From: Cyclina sinensis
Taxonomy: Eukaryota > Mollusca > Bivalvia > Venerida > Veneridae
NCBI GenBank assembly: GCA_012932295.1
Contig: JAAONU010000016.1
Span: 38,285,241 to 38,349,240 of the forward strand
DNA: 64,000 nucleotides
Direction of reading: 5' to 3'
How positions within the stretch are numbered: the first letter of the stretch is position 1; each line of letters begins with the position of its first letter. The notes under the pieces were generated by a model that was not told where the DNA came from, made no database searches, and worked only from the letters and a program-made list of their open reading frames with translations. The translations under genes were made by a program, and so were the position numbers. Positions 25,922 to 34,643 of this stretch are shown here, piece after piece.

Positions 25922-26996
25922 GGGGTGGCATGGCATTTATTTGTATGTAGAGCTTGTTTGTGTTAAAGCAATTTCAGAACAGTTGTAGCAAAAGATTAAT
26001 AACTCGTTGGTTATTACTAAATAGAAAAACATGAGATGGATTAAGCAGTAACCATTGAAAGAAGAAAATTTATACAAAATAATAGTGAAAAATTTAAGGA
26101 TTCAGTGCAAATTGATTAAATTTACATATCATATTTCCATAAGATAATAGAGAGTTTATAAATTGTAAGCTTAATCATTTTTCAAATGTCTCAAAAGAAG
26201 GCATTTGCTACAACTAAACTGGTGAACAAGACTTTTCTTAGAGGCAGTGGTTAGCATTTCCGAAAGATTTCTCACAATTTTATTAACATTTCAGCATTTT
26301 GGAAGCATGCTTGTGAATATGTGATGGATGTAAGGCGGGCACCCAGTCACAGGAAGTCTATGATAATGGGACGTAAAACTTCTATTTATGATGATACACC
26401 ATTGGCAGGTAAGCAGGCTTAGGTAACTCATTATTTTTAAGGGTTAAAAGGAAGTATTTGACTAAATAAAGACTCAGTCTCATTAGAATAGGAGATGGAC
26501 TGTGTGAGTCATTTCTTAAAATACTTAAGGCTTACCCTCAAAATTTTGAACATTCCATTTCTTTCAAAATCATATAAAACTATGCAGCAGAATTAATAAT
26601 GATGTCATGTCAATGTGTCAGTCAAAAATTTGAAGTATAGTTGAGTGTATGAGTGTCTTCATAAACAGAGTTATTGTACAATTTTTGGGTGGATAGCCAT
26701 TAATTATAAATCAATAACAGTGTCTGTTTCTTTTATAACATGTTTTCCTCTTTATATTATCAGTCTTTAAAATTGTTACAAGTCAGTATACATGTGTCCA
26801 TGTGATTTTACAGTGGTCGTACTTTTATCTGTTTCTAGAACCCACACGTCTTTCAGATGAGTTGAAAGTAGAAGATGATAAATTGAGTCAGATGTTACAC
26901 ACACTGATGGGAGAGGCAAAAGAAATACGTAGTGGCAGCATTAAATCCACGTCATCCTCTAGTTCGGGAAGTTTACGATCAACATCTTCAAGTTGA
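3477..26996 (+). CDS. RTKN: Rhotekin (Rho-GTP effector; HR1, anillin-homology and PH domains)
   Basis: Eleven-part gene: exon 1a 3477-3521 or 1b 11666-11815, then 19321-19511, 20351-20457, 20978-21098, 21751-21942, 22900-22997, 23549-23655, 24643-24768, 25510-25675, 26295-26408 and 26839-26996. All junctions are GT-AG, the phases agree throughout, and the shared coding part is 1380 bases including the TGA stop. The product is 474 (1a) or 509 (1b) residues, shorter than vertebrate rhotekins because the C-terminal proline-rich region is replaced by a short Ser-rich end. In the 474-residue form, the HR1 Rho-binding helix pair is about residues 16-80, the anillin-homology region about 100-285, and the PH domain about 282-384. 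Family knowledge: rhotekin binds GTP-bound Rho through HR1, inhibits its GTP hydrolysis, and links to septins, actin and membranes. Identification rests on long recognisable stretches such as SDLRIPLMWKD and AELQRRKTAQVLG. Confidence 0.93.
3522..9057 (+). other. Rhotekin intron (between alternative first exons)
   Basis: About 5.5 kb of AT-rich intronic sequence. I see no exon with rhotekin similarity, no repeat with defined ends and no RNA gene. An open stretch at 3778-4032 lacks recognisable similarity and I do not call it a gene. Confidence 0.6.
9058..9489. mobile_element. TIR element flanked by TTAA (MITE-like)
   Basis: The element begins AGGGGCTGTGCTCCAGATGAC and ends in the imperfect reverse complement (9467-9489), with TTAA at both edges (9054-9057 and 9490-9493). 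TTAA duplications with a short TIR are typical of piggyBac- or Kolobok-type transposition; at 432 bp it is non-autonomous. The middle holds a tRNA B-box-like string (GAGTTCAAATC, about 9333), so it may have swallowed or derived from a tRNA-like sequence. It lies in the long first intron of rhotekin. Confidence 0.7.
9494..11555. other. Intronic / upstream-of-exon-1b region
   Basis: No gene or defined repeat recognised. It would contain the promoter of exon 1b if that exon has its own transcription start. Confidence 0.5.
11555..11570 (+). promoter_or_regulatory. Possible TATA box for rhotekin exon 1b
   Basis: An alternating TATATATATATAAAT run ends about 95 bases before the exon 1b ATG. The position fits a second promoter with a short leader, but the string could equally be a simple TA repeat. 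Confidence 0.25.
11666..11815 (+). CDS. RTKN: Rhotekin alternative first exon 1b
   Basis: Fifty codons from ATG 11666 to the donor CAG|GTAAAT, ending in phase 0 like exon 1a. The last third reads IIIEDMSLFYYRQLAKSLQ. I recall a very similar motif (EDLNMLYIRQMALSLE) at the N-terminus of one human rhotekin isoform, directly before the HR1 domain. That similarity supports this as a true alternative start, conserved across bilaterians. The upstream part (residues 1-30) has no similarity I recognise. Confidence 0.82.
12112..12785. mobile_element. TIR element with TAGAGGCTGT ends
   Basis: The left end TAGAGGCTGTTAAGTGAAAT and the right end (reverse complement starting TAGAGGCTGTGAAATG) form imperfect terminal inverted repeats about 670 bp apart, with TA at both edges. 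Non-autonomous; the interior has no coding frame. The family is unassigned; TA edges would fit a Tc1/mariner-type element but are not proof. Confidence 0.5.
13053..13335 (+). mobile_element. tRNA-derived SINE with perfect 11-bp target duplication
   Basis: AACTGACCAAT is repeated exactly at 13042-13052 and 13336-13346, bounding a 283-bp insertion. Its 5' part has a tRNA-like A-box region (TGGATCAGTTCAGTGGTGAC) and B-box region (GGTTCCAACGTCAGTC); the tail is a short GATA repeat. The 3' body (from about 13185) recurs at 52850-53010, so this is an interspersed family. It sits in a rhotekin intron, same strand. Confidence 0.85.
13940..14628 (+). mobile_element. Helentron-like non-autonomous repeat with 146-bp units
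   Basis: Subterminal inverted repeats AACCAGGTTTTCAA (13940-13953) and TTGAAAACCTGGTT (14590-14603) are exact complements. A GGGCGGAT-type microsatellite follows the 5' end, then 146-bp tandem units. The 3' end has a small hairpin (TGGCATTGCCA) followed by CTTGTT at 14623. This order (5' inverted repeat, microsatellite, tandem core, 3' inverted repeat, hairpin, short terminal string) is that of Helentron-associated elements. No coding capacity. Confidence 0.65.
14028..14402 (+). repeat. 146-bp tandem repeat, about 2.6 copies
   Basis: Units begin GTCCGCTCTGTAACTC at 14028, 14174 and 14320. The two full units appear identical and the third breaks off after GACGTGCAG. Each contains AAGGTCAAGGTCACAGTGAC, a nuclear-receptor-like half-site cluster. 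The short open frames on the opposite strand are by-products of the repeat. Confidence 0.95.
15111..16368 (+). mobile_element. Helentron-like repeat with about eight 145-bp units
   Basis: It opens with TATGCCCCCAC and closes with GGGGGCATA, then a hairpin (ATGTTT-TAC-AAACAT, 16346-16360) and CTTGTT at 16363. A GTCTGTCTGTCGGTCGG-type microsatellite follows the 5' end (15154-15182). The core is a degenerate tandem array; the phrase CCGATCAATAACT and its variants recurs near 15197, 15341, 15487, 15632, 15776, 15923, 16068 and 16199. The units are rich in AGGTCA half-sites. Frames such as that at 15985-16281 (-) are repeat translation, not genes. Confidence 0.75.
16369..19320 (+). other. Rhotekin intron, remainder before exon 2
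   Basis: AT-rich intron sequence. I see no exon, RNA gene or bounded repeat; there are only short homopolymer runs and a (GAT)n tract near 18783. Confidence 0.6.
19321..19511 (+). CDS. RTKN: Rhotekin exon 2: HR1 Rho-binding domain
   Basis: Acceptor TATATTTTAG, then a frame entered in phase 0 and left in phase 2. It encodes the HR1 (REM-1) helical pair with the family signature KIDYEIKMREGTARLLAA and ends in AELQRRKTAQVLGQ. This is the region that binds GTP-Rho in known rhotekins. Codons here are richer in G+C (for example AAATACGCGCATTATCGCC) than the surrounding intron. Confidence 0.93.
20351..20457 (+). CDS. RTKN: Rhotekin exon 3: linker into anillin-homology region
   Basis: The acceptor is TGTATTGCAG; the first base completes an Asn codon. 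It encodes KLNMSDLRIPLMWKDSDHF, one of the most conserved blocks of the rhotekin family, at the start of the anillin-homology region. It leaves in phase 1 at GGAG|GTAAGT. Confidence 0.92.
20978..21098 (+). CDS. RTKN: Rhotekin exon 4: anillin-homology region
   Basis: The frame reads DHRRYAVFCLVKIGTEIYDT and then LITCVDRNMTDLSFEDVIAL, matching the start of the anillin-homology C2-like fold in rhotekin and anillin. Entry is in phase 1, exit in phase 2 at GCTTT|GTAAGT. Confidence 0.92.
21751..21942 (+). CDS. RTKN: Rhotekin exon 5: anillin-homology region with basic insert
   Basis: It encodes FDNIPHDFECVLEIYCHKLH followed by a Lys/Ser-rich stretch (STPKKLKKKVTDLSGSVGRS). Vertebrate rhotekins have a Ser-rich variable loop at the same place. 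Phase 2 in and phase 2 out. Confidence 0.92.
22900..22997 (+). CDS. RTKN: Rhotekin exon 6: anillin-homology region
   Basis: A short exon reading GPKFELVATGTLNLQDVDDV and on to LEELA. It corresponds to the GPRYHLLAHTTLTL segment I recall from vertebrate rhotekin. Phase 2 in and phase 1 out at GCAG|GTAAAT. Confidence 0.9.
23549..23655 (+). CDS. RTKN: Rhotekin exon 7: end of anillin-homology region, first PH strand
   Basis: It reads TCELPLFGHYCCRLAALPHC and ends VTGYLNLF, the latter being the first beta strand of the PH domain. The LPLFGxxCCRLAALP motif is a family hallmark. It exits in phase 0 at TTATTT|GTAAGT. Confidence 0.93.
23656..24642 (+). other. Rhotekin intron 7
   Basis: Contains the tRNA-Asp-like SINE head at about 24297-24385 and, in its left half (24080-24270), several loosely repeated AAGGTCAT phrases that do not form a clean array. 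Confidence 0.6.
24297..24385 (-). mobile_element. tRNA-Asp-derived SINE head or tRNA pseudogene
   Basis: On the - strand the sequence reads GGCTCAGGGGTTAGTG, then GGCCTGTCACGCGGGAGA, then GGGAGTTCGAATCCCAC. The middle block matches the anticodon arm of animal tRNA-Asp (GTC) almost exactly and the last block is a good T-arm/B box. The acceptor stem does not pair (5' TTTGGCT against 3' CTCTAGG), so it is not a working tRNA. A SINE head or pseudogene is the best reading; its body end was not resolved. Confidence 0.65.
24643..24768 (+). CDS. RTKN: Rhotekin exon 8: PH domain, first half
   Basis: It encodes EDDDLSKWKRYWCVLKNLQL and continues to VTIQVTK, the beta1-beta4 part of a PH domain with the typical KRYWCVL motif. 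Phase 0 in and out. Known rhotekin PH domains bind membranes or partner proteins. Confidence 0.93.
24769..25509 (+). other. Rhotekin intron 8
   Basis: AT-rich intron with no recognisable element; a pyrimidine-rich tract precedes the acceptor at 25508-25509. Confidence 0.7.
25510..25675 (+). CDS. RTKN: Rhotekin exon 9: PH domain, second half
   Basis: It reads RPHTFQIKTLSERYMSETTL and then DQMNMWWDGLQQHLLDQ, the C-terminal helix of the PH domain with its conserved tryptophan. Phase 0 in, phase 1 out at CAAG|GTAATG. Confidence 0.93.
25731..25958 (+). mobile_element. Short Helentron-like repeat
   Basis: Begins ATGCCCCTGGAGGGAACATA after a T run, has a GTCTGTCTGTCTG tract, a C/CA tract, then GGGGGTGGCATGGCAT and CTTGTT at 25953. 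It looks like an internally deleted relative of the ATGCCCCC family at 15.1 kb. It lies in rhotekin intron 9 (25676-26294); the rest of that intron shows nothing. Confidence 0.5.
26295..26408 (+). CDS. RTKN: Rhotekin exon 10: post-PH helix
   Basis: It reads AFWKHACEYVMDVRRAPSRH and ends SIYDDTPLA. Vertebrate rhotekins have a similar W-K-x-C-C/A-x-E helix followed by a basic stretch and SLYHE. Phase 1 in and out. Confidence 0.9.
26839..26996 (+). CDS. RTKN: Rhotekin terminal exon 11
   Basis: It opens EPTRLSDELKVEDDKLSQML and ends in a Ser/Thr-rich tail with the TGA at 26994-26996. The acceptor is TGTTTCTAG. The vertebrate proline-rich C-terminus and PDZ-binding end are absent, so PDZ-partner contacts known for mammalian rhotekin are not predicted here. 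Confidence 0.88.
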
Positions 26997-27271
26997 CGGT
27001 GATCTTTTGGTCGATTAGAATCTGGGTTTTAGGTCGGCCATATTATCGACTGGACTTGAGTATAACTCAAGCTGATAACCAGAAGATGTTTGTGTAAATT
27101 TAACCTTAAACGAAAGTGTGTTATGTAGTCAAGGAACATGGACACAGTGCAGTGCATATAGGAAAGCTTATGTAAAGAAAAATAGCTGATGAAAAAATCA
27201 ACAAGGTTTTGGAATTAAGTGTTTCCAGCCTTTATTTGAATTACAAATTAAGTCCAGTGCTTCAAGTATTT

Positions 27272-27277
27272 AATAAA
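27272..27277 (+). terminator. Candidate polyadenylation signal for rhotekin
   Basis: First AATAAA after the rhotekin stop codon, in an A/T-rich setting (TTTAATAAAAAAG). Later copies could be used instead. Confidence 0.4.
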
Positions 27278-28525
27278 AAAGTATTTATTAAATGTTGCTT
27301 TCTTTTGAGTTTATTGTGAAGTAAATTCAAAACAAAACTGTTATGGACCAAATAACTTGGTAAATACTGAAACAATAAGTGCTTAAGAAATACAGTAACA
27401 CAAAAAAACCATAGGGCAGAGGAAAACAATATTTGGAAATTCCACTCCTTTGACATTGTAGAAAATAGAAGATATGGAATAAGTGTTTGTGATACTACAA
27501 ACATTGAAAAGATAATTATGGACTCCAGACAAAACCAAACTGCTGATAACAGGGCAGGAATCCTTTTCAGAAAGGGCATTTTCATTTTAAAATGAAATAA
27601 TTGGAAATTGACTGGCCATACAGGTGGTGCCCAAGCATTTTCCTCACTAATTAAAACTTTACACAGTTTGTTGTTCTGATGATCATTTTCACTCATTTTT
27701 GTTGTTCTTTGTCACATTATTAGAAATTGACTGGATGGTTAATTCCAATTTCTACAGTCAAAACTGTTAAAAACTTGTTCAGTTTAGGCTCTGTAAACAG
27801 TTTTGTGCTCGGTATTTTAGAAGAGTCCTGTTTACGTATTAAGGTTAACTATGGCCATTACTGTAATCAGGCGATTGTACTGAAAGTGTTTCCACTATTG
27901 CTGACCAAGTATTTCATAAACATTATTACTTCATGCAAAGTATTACCCAAGATATGTTTATTTCCATCAGGTTGTTTTTGGTGTTGATATTCAATTGAGT
28001 TTCTCTATGTTTTTATTTTAAAAAATATTTCTACAGCCATAGAAAAAAAGTTGCATTTATCTTGTGGTACTAATTGTTAAAAGAGTTGTGACACGTGAAA
28101 GAACTAGACAAGGGAGACAATTTATATTGTCAAAAATAAAAAATAGTATCCTCCCCTTAGTCAATTAAGAAAACAGTTTATAAAATATATTAATCAATGT
28201 TTTATCAGTTGACTGATAATGATATATGTTCTCCAAGTTTTGATTTTCGATTGGAGAATTACCTTTGTGAGTTAAATCAATCTTCAGTAAGAGATATGTT
28301 AGTGTTAAAGACATGCATTTAGTGTGGCCCAGCTGAATAGATATTGGAGGTTTTTATACTTGATATGAAATTGCCTAAGTTGTGTGCCAAAGTATTTTTA
28401 ATTTGAAAAAAAGAAAAGGAAATTGCTTCACATTTACATGAAAGCATTTTATTAAACAGCCAATATTTAACATGACTCATATTGAACAAAATTCTTTATT
28501 TTTTAATCAAATGCCTCTGTAAATT

Positions 28526-28604
28526 TAAAACCATTGTTTTTAAAGTACCCCTATAAAGGATTCCAAACCATTGTTTTTAAAAGTACCCTTATAAAGATTC
28601 CAGT
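28526..28604 (+). repeat. Tandem duplication, about 38 bp, two copies
   Basis: AAACCATTGTTTTTAAA followed by AGTACCC(C/T)TATAAAG occurs twice in a row with small differences. It is probably a local slippage duplication in the rhotekin 3' region. Confidence 0.8.
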
Positions 28605-29468
28605 TTTAATTAATTACTTCCAGTTTAGTATTAAAACTGCATATTAAGGCTTATACAATACCTCAGTCACTTAAAAAAAAGAGTGTTTTTAAAATACAGG
28701 AAATATCATAGAGAATAAATGTTGACCTATTTATCATACATGTAAACATGTGTTTCAGACAAAAGTTATGAAATAATCTGGCTTTATAACTGGTATATTA
28801 TACATATTGGTACATACCTTTATGATAATATGCCTAGCTAAATATACCCATTTGCTTACATGCATATTTATAGTTTGTTTTTATGAAACAAGCGTTAGAC
28901 TGTGCTCACACGTTTGACCCCTAAGACAAAGAAAAGTGTAAGAAGTTAATGATGTTATGATATATTTACATTGACATGAATTTGGAAAGCAGGCTACCAG
29001 TGTTATGTTGATACAATTTTAGATTTTCGGTCATTTTAGTCAAAACATTTATTTATACACAATTTACAGGTGTATTGGATTACTTTAATGTATTGTACAA
29101 CAGGGTTGTAACATTTGTTCAAGGAATAAATTAATCAAGAATGATAACCATAGCACTGAGTCAGTCTGAGTGTCTCTCTTGCTCATGTACAATTTACAAC
29201 AGTGCAACAATGCTGTATGATAGCATAAAATATCCCTGTGTCATTAGGTCAGTAATTTTTAGCATTCAGTGCTCAGAGTCATGTGTAGCAGTCAAAAAGT
29301 TATTGTTCACAGCCATTTTAACTCACATAGTAAAATATAGTATATTGCATTTTCTTTAGGGAAAGTTTTTAAAAAGTTGGTTCAAAACCAGTTATTGCAT
29401 TTAAAAGAGTTAACACAGTTATAAATGCAAGCTTGTTTGGAATACAGATTCAAAAGGATGCGTTTTCC

Positions 29469-29522
29469 CCCCAGAACTGTGAACTGGCATAAAACTTTCC
29501 CCAGAACTGTGAACTGGAATAA
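29469..29522 (+). repeat. 30-bp direct duplication
   Basis: CCCCAGAACTGTGAACTGG is followed by (C/A)ATAAAAC and repeated 30 bases later, immediately before the 43-bp triplicate. Confidence 0.8.
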
Positions 29523-29530
29523 AACCGAAA

Positions 29531-29655
29531 ATTGCAAGTTATCTGACATGAACTTCAGTTGTGAGAAAACAAAATTGCAAGTTATCTGACATGAACTTCA
29601 GTTGTGAGAAAACAAAATTGCAAGTTATCTGACATGAACTTCAGTTGTGAGAACT
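29531..29655 (+). repeat. 43-bp tandem repeat, three copies
   Basis: Units start ATTGCAAGTTATCTGACATG at 29531, 29574 and 29617 and are nearly identical, indicating recent amplification. The function, if any, is unknown. Confidence 0.92.
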
Positions 29656-32108
29656 TGTTTTCTTTGTACATTTGTAAATAGCTTTTATCTACAATAGAGT
29701 TTATTTATATCTTGTAGATTTTACATAACAGTTTTTTTGTTATGTTGGCTTCAACCAAAATGTCTTCTTATATTTTCCTGACAAAAGTTGATGTTAGTTA
29801 CTCTTTGTTGTCGGCAATTGTCTCTCTTCATGTCAAAGTTGAGGGAATAAATGACAGTATTTCAAGAAAAAACTTTACTACATTCTAAATATGCACCCTA
29901 CATGCATGAATTTCCAGTGATGAAGATGTTCAGCATTAAAGATTTTACAATATACAATTATTGTTGAACCATTCTTTGTAGTTTCTTCAATTTGAAAACA
30001 TATATTTCATATTTGAATTAAGGCTTTCTAATATTTGATAGGATTTTTTTTTCTGTTTGCCTTGAATGTGATGGTAACTTTTGGCTCATTTTTTTTTTTA
30101 AACAGATATTTATCTATGTACTTAAGTACACTAGTGCTTTTGTCCACAGCTAGTAAAAGATGTAACATTTTGTTAAAAATTTTGTACATGTTACAATGAT
30201 TTCAGTAAGTCAACACATTGTCAACTTGCTGAAGAATAAAAGAAAAATTCGCAAACCTCTGACTCATTGTTATCATTTTAAGTAATGCTCCCCTACAGAA
30301 CAGCCTGGAGAAATCCCACTGTCTCATTATGTAAAAATAATAATAGAATTGTGTTATAACTTGCAAAATCATTGAGATGATGTGTTGCAAGCTAAACCTA
30401 GGGCCCCCAAGGTCAAGAGTGATACAACCAATCAGTAAAGTAACATTTATTAGATAATTGTGGTACCTATTTAAGGCTGGGTAAACAAAGGTATACTTGG
30501 CCTAGGACCTACCTTTTACTCCAGCCCCCATCCAGGCTCTGTTATGGTAAATGATAATGGTACTCCAAAATTAGATAGAAAATTTTACATGCATTAAGTT
30601 GTCAACTGCCCTTTGTTTTTCATCATTGATAAAGGCAATGTGCAATTGAGAGTTGGTATGGATGAAATCTGCAGTCCACAAAGTCAAAATTTTATACCAG
30701 CACAGTAATGAAATATTGAATGAGATCAGATTTTAATGAACTTCACTCAAATGACAGTATCAGTTCTACTGCTGCTATTGTTTTTTCAATGTTTAATTCC
30801 TAGTTCATTAGAAATACACAATTTTTCAATCAAATGTAGCACCAAAACTTGCCAAAGCAGTTGAATTTTAAAGAAAATTTGAGGAAAGGAAACTGACTGT
30901 AAATTGAATGTGCCTATGTATGAATTAAAGTATTTTGAATATAGGACATGCTATCTTTTTGCTTTGTTATGACAGTGTGTGATTGGTGCAAAGGTGGAAG
31001 GGGAAGTAATCTCACCAGGTATTCTGACAAGGATCTAAATATAGAATTTGACATCACATGGCCTTTGTCCAATCAAACACTGGTAAAGAGCAACAAAATG
31101 ACCACTAAAGAGTGCTAATTATAGACTTTGTTGGACTTTTACATGATCAAAAGAAGTTTTCAGAAAAAATCTACTTACCTATTTAAGACTGGATTTCTCT
31201 ACCTTTCAATTCTTTAACAAACTTAAGACAGTTATAAGTATTCAAAATACTTAAACAGAATTTCAAAACTTGTGGAATATGAATGCAAGAGGGTAAAAAA
31301 TACAGTAAAAACAGTTGACATCAATATGACCTTTGGCATTAATATGACCTTTGGCATAAAGCTAAATAAAAGAATGAGGACAGAACACAAGAGATTTTCA
31401 GAAACTCCGAACTTTTGTTTTTAGAAAAAAGGAATGAAACCAGGTAACTGTGCTGCAGGATTTCACCTTTATCATCACTAGTATAAATTTTCTAACTTCA
31501 GTGACTTGATGAAATAGTATGCCAAAAAGATAGTGTTGAAATAAAAGGATGTTTTAGTTAATAATTTCCTTGAGTCTGTAGAAGATACAATTAGATTGTG
31601 ATTTTTTTAAAAACTTATGTTTAGGGAAAAAAAATGAAAAAAGAGTTAAGATAAAAAGATTTTGAATTTAAAACTTCAGCCTTGAATAGGAAATACAAGT
31701 AGATCAATTGTGAAATAGTTTTAGCTATTTCTAAATGAAGCAAAGAAAAAAGTCTTTTTAGATTTTCAATAGATATTTAAAAGAAGAAGAAAAAAAGAGG
31801 TATTTCAATTTCATGGCAGTTTGGTGTAACTCAGGAAATTCGAGTGTCCCAGTAGGAAAATTTAAAGAAAAAAGATGGATTTATTATTGCTTCCATAGGT
31901 ACCAAGTGTTAAAAATGGACGTACACCAAATCCTATAGCCTAACTCTGTTGGGACTTGAAGGACTTAAAGTAAGTACTTCCTCTTCTATTTCATATTTTT
32001 TACCATAATGATTTTATGATTATATCTGTTGTTGTATGAAAACAGATGATTTCATTTAAGTATTACAGTTTCAAAGAAGACAGTTCATATTTTGATTTTT
32101 TTTCTTTC

Positions 32109-33775
32109 AGCTCACCTGTCGCATAGTGACAGAGTGAGCTTTTGTGATCGCCTTTTGTCCGTCGTCCGTCCACAATTAGTTTGTTAACACTCTAGTGGTC
32201 ACATTTTTGCCTCAATTGTCATGAAACATCTCATTAATTTCATGGACGAGTTCGAACATGGGTTATCTGGGTTGAAAAACTAGGTCACAGAGCCCAAATA
32301 TAGAAAAACCTTGTTAACACTCTTGAGGCTACTTTTTCAGTCCAAATATCCTGGAAATTTGTCAAAAAGGTATCAATGATTTCTAGCTTAAGTTTGAATA
32401 TGGGTCATCTGGAGTCAAAAACTAGGTCACAGCCCAAATATTGAAAAACCTTGTTAACACTCTAGAGGTAACATTTTCAGTCCAAATAATCTGGAAATTT
32501 GTCAGAAAGGTTGCTTCTATGATTTCTAGCTAAAATTCGAATATGGGTCATCTGGGTTCAAAAACAAGGTCACAGAGCTCAAAAATAGAAAAACCTTGTT
32601 AACACTCTAGATGTTATTTTTTCAGTCCCAATATCCCAGAAATTTGTCAGAAAGGTTGCATCTAGGATTTCTAGCTCAAGTTTGAATATGGGTCATCTGG
32701 AGTAAAAAACTAGGTCACAGAGCCCAAATATTGAAAAACTTTCTAAACACTCTAGAGGCTTCGTTTCAGTTCAAATGTCCTGGAAATTTGTCAGAAAGGT
32801 TGTTTTAATGATTTGTAGCTCAAGTTTGGATATGGGTCATCTGGGTTCAAAAATTAGGTCATAGAGCCCAAATATCAATAAACATTGTTTACACTCTAGA
32901 GGCTAATTTTTAAGTCCAAATAACCTGGAAATTTGTCAGATTGTTTCAATGAGTTTTAGCTCAATTTTGAATATGGGTTATCTGGGGTCAAAATCGAGGT
33001 CACAGAGCCTAAAGTAGAAAAACCTTGTAAACACTCTAGAGGTTACATTTTCAGTCCAAATATCCTTGAAATTTGTCAGACAGGTTGTTTTGATAATTTC
33101 TAGCTAAGGTTCGAATATGGGTCATCATGGTTCAAAAACTAGGTCACAGAGCCCAAATATGGAAAAACCTTTGTAACACTCTAGAGATAAGATTTTAATT
33201 CCAAATTATCTGGAAATTTGTCAGAAAGGTTGCTTCTATGATATCTACCTCAAGTTCGAATATGGGACATCTGGAATCAAAAACTATGTCACAGAGCCCA
33301 AATATCGAAAAAAATTGTAAACACTAGAGGCTACATTTTCAGTCTAAATGTCCTTGAAATTTGTCAGAAAAGTTGTTTTAATGATTTGTAGCTCAAGTGT
33401 GGATATGGGTTGTCTGGGGTCAAAAACTAGGTCACAGAGCCCAAATATCGAAAAACCTTGTTAACACTTTAGAGGCTACATTTTCAGTCCATTTGTCAGA
33501 GAGGTTGTTTCGTTAATTTCTAGCTCAAGTTTGGATACGGGTCGTCTGGGGTCAAAAACTAGGTCAGAGAGCCCATATATGAAAAAACCTTGTTATCACT
33601 CTAGAGGTAACATTTTCAGTCCAATTAACCTGGAAATTTGTGAGAAATATTGTTTCCATAATTTCTAGGTCAAGTTGGAATATGGTTCATCTGGGGTCAA
33701 TTAACCTGGTCCATAGCAATGTTATAAGCAGTCATACTCAGATGAGCGGTACAGGGCCATCATGGCCCTCTTGTT
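32109..33775 (+). mobile_element. Helentron-like repeat, AGCTCACCTG family (copy A)
   Basis: Starts AGCTCACCTG after a T-rich stretch, has GTCCGTCGTCCGTCC near the 5' end, then about ten degenerate 145-bp units (key phrase CTAGGTCACAGAGCCCAAAT). It ends with GATGAGCGG, a perfect hairpin (GGGCCAT-C-ATGGCCC, 33754-33768), T, and CTTGTT. No coding capacity. It is the inverted partner of the copy at 34.6-37.2 kb. Confidence 0.75.
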
Positions 33776-34643
33776 AATGGAATGGTGGTGAAATACCTGG
33801 TCATTTTGTTTTGACTTAAAGAAACACATGAGAAATTTATTTATCTAATTTGAAAGAACTTTTGTTAAACTTTTATTTTTATTTTTTTTGTTCATAAAAA
33901 TGCAGAAAGATGGACTGTAAGCATGAATTTATTTAGACCAATTATTTTACATTCTTGCTGTATCAGGAGCACTTAGTCATTTTCTAAAGGGACTTATTAA
34001 ATGCTTTGGTTAATAATAAAAGTAAAAGTTTGTTGATAGATTTGTAAAAAAGCTGCATCAGCAAAAAAAGAAGCAAAAAAACAAACAAACAAAAAAACTG
34101 TAAGTGACAAGTGTCTCTGAAGTGTATTTGCAGAGCCAATAGACACATGAACAGATAGACAGTTTGCAACATTATACCATCCATAAACATGAAGTTATAG
34201 AGCAGACCAGACCAGACATAAAGGCTGGCACAATCTGTATTATTTGGACAATGACTTATTACCTTGAAACCCCTAGTCTTGTTTGCAACCAATCTTCTTA
34301 ACCCTTAACCTGCTGGAACCGAAAGTGATTAGCCTTTGCCACCAGTATAGAGCCAGACCAGCCTGCACATCCGTGAAGTCTGACCAGGCTCTGTACTGTT
34401 GGTAGCTCCATTTTTGTATTTTGATATTGAAATCCCTTAAACTTTGAATGGACTGTTCCAAATTCAAAGCTGGGCTAATCCATTAAAAAATTTCAGCATG
34501 TCCAGGGTTAATGTTTTAATTTTTTGTAGCAATTTATATCAAAGACCTATATAAAAGAAAAAAGACAGAAGAGCAGATATAAATTGTACATGGATGGACA
34601 GATGGTGGGTGAGCTTACTGAAAGGTACACTAATGGGGCATTA
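33776..34643. other. Spacer between inverted repeat copies
   Basis: About 870 bases of AT-rich sequence between copies A and B. It has an A-rich tract near 34060-34100 and no gene. Confidence 0.6.

Larger units (their letters stand above)
26997..32108 (+). other. Rhotekin 3' UTR and downstream intergenic DNA
   Basis: AT-rich, no protein-like frame. An AATAAA lies 276 bases after the stop (27272-27277), and further ones occur near 28715, 29125, 29517 and 29847, so the transcript may end at one of several places. Small tandem repeats occur at 28.5 and 29.5 kb (listed separately). The 144-codon frame at 27262-27696 on the - strand is hydrophobic but unlike anything I know. Confidence 0.6.

Noticed and set aside
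27262..27696. 144-codon hydrophobic frame on the - strand as a membrane protein gene
   Set aside because: Lies antisense to the rhotekin 3' region, has no recognisable similarity, no supporting splice sites and AT-driven Phe/Leu/Ile composition.
31890..31972. Possible extra exon bounded by CCATAG and AAAG|TAAGTA
   Set aside because: The donor lacks a proper GT at the boundary needed, the frame has early stops and no rhotekin similarity.
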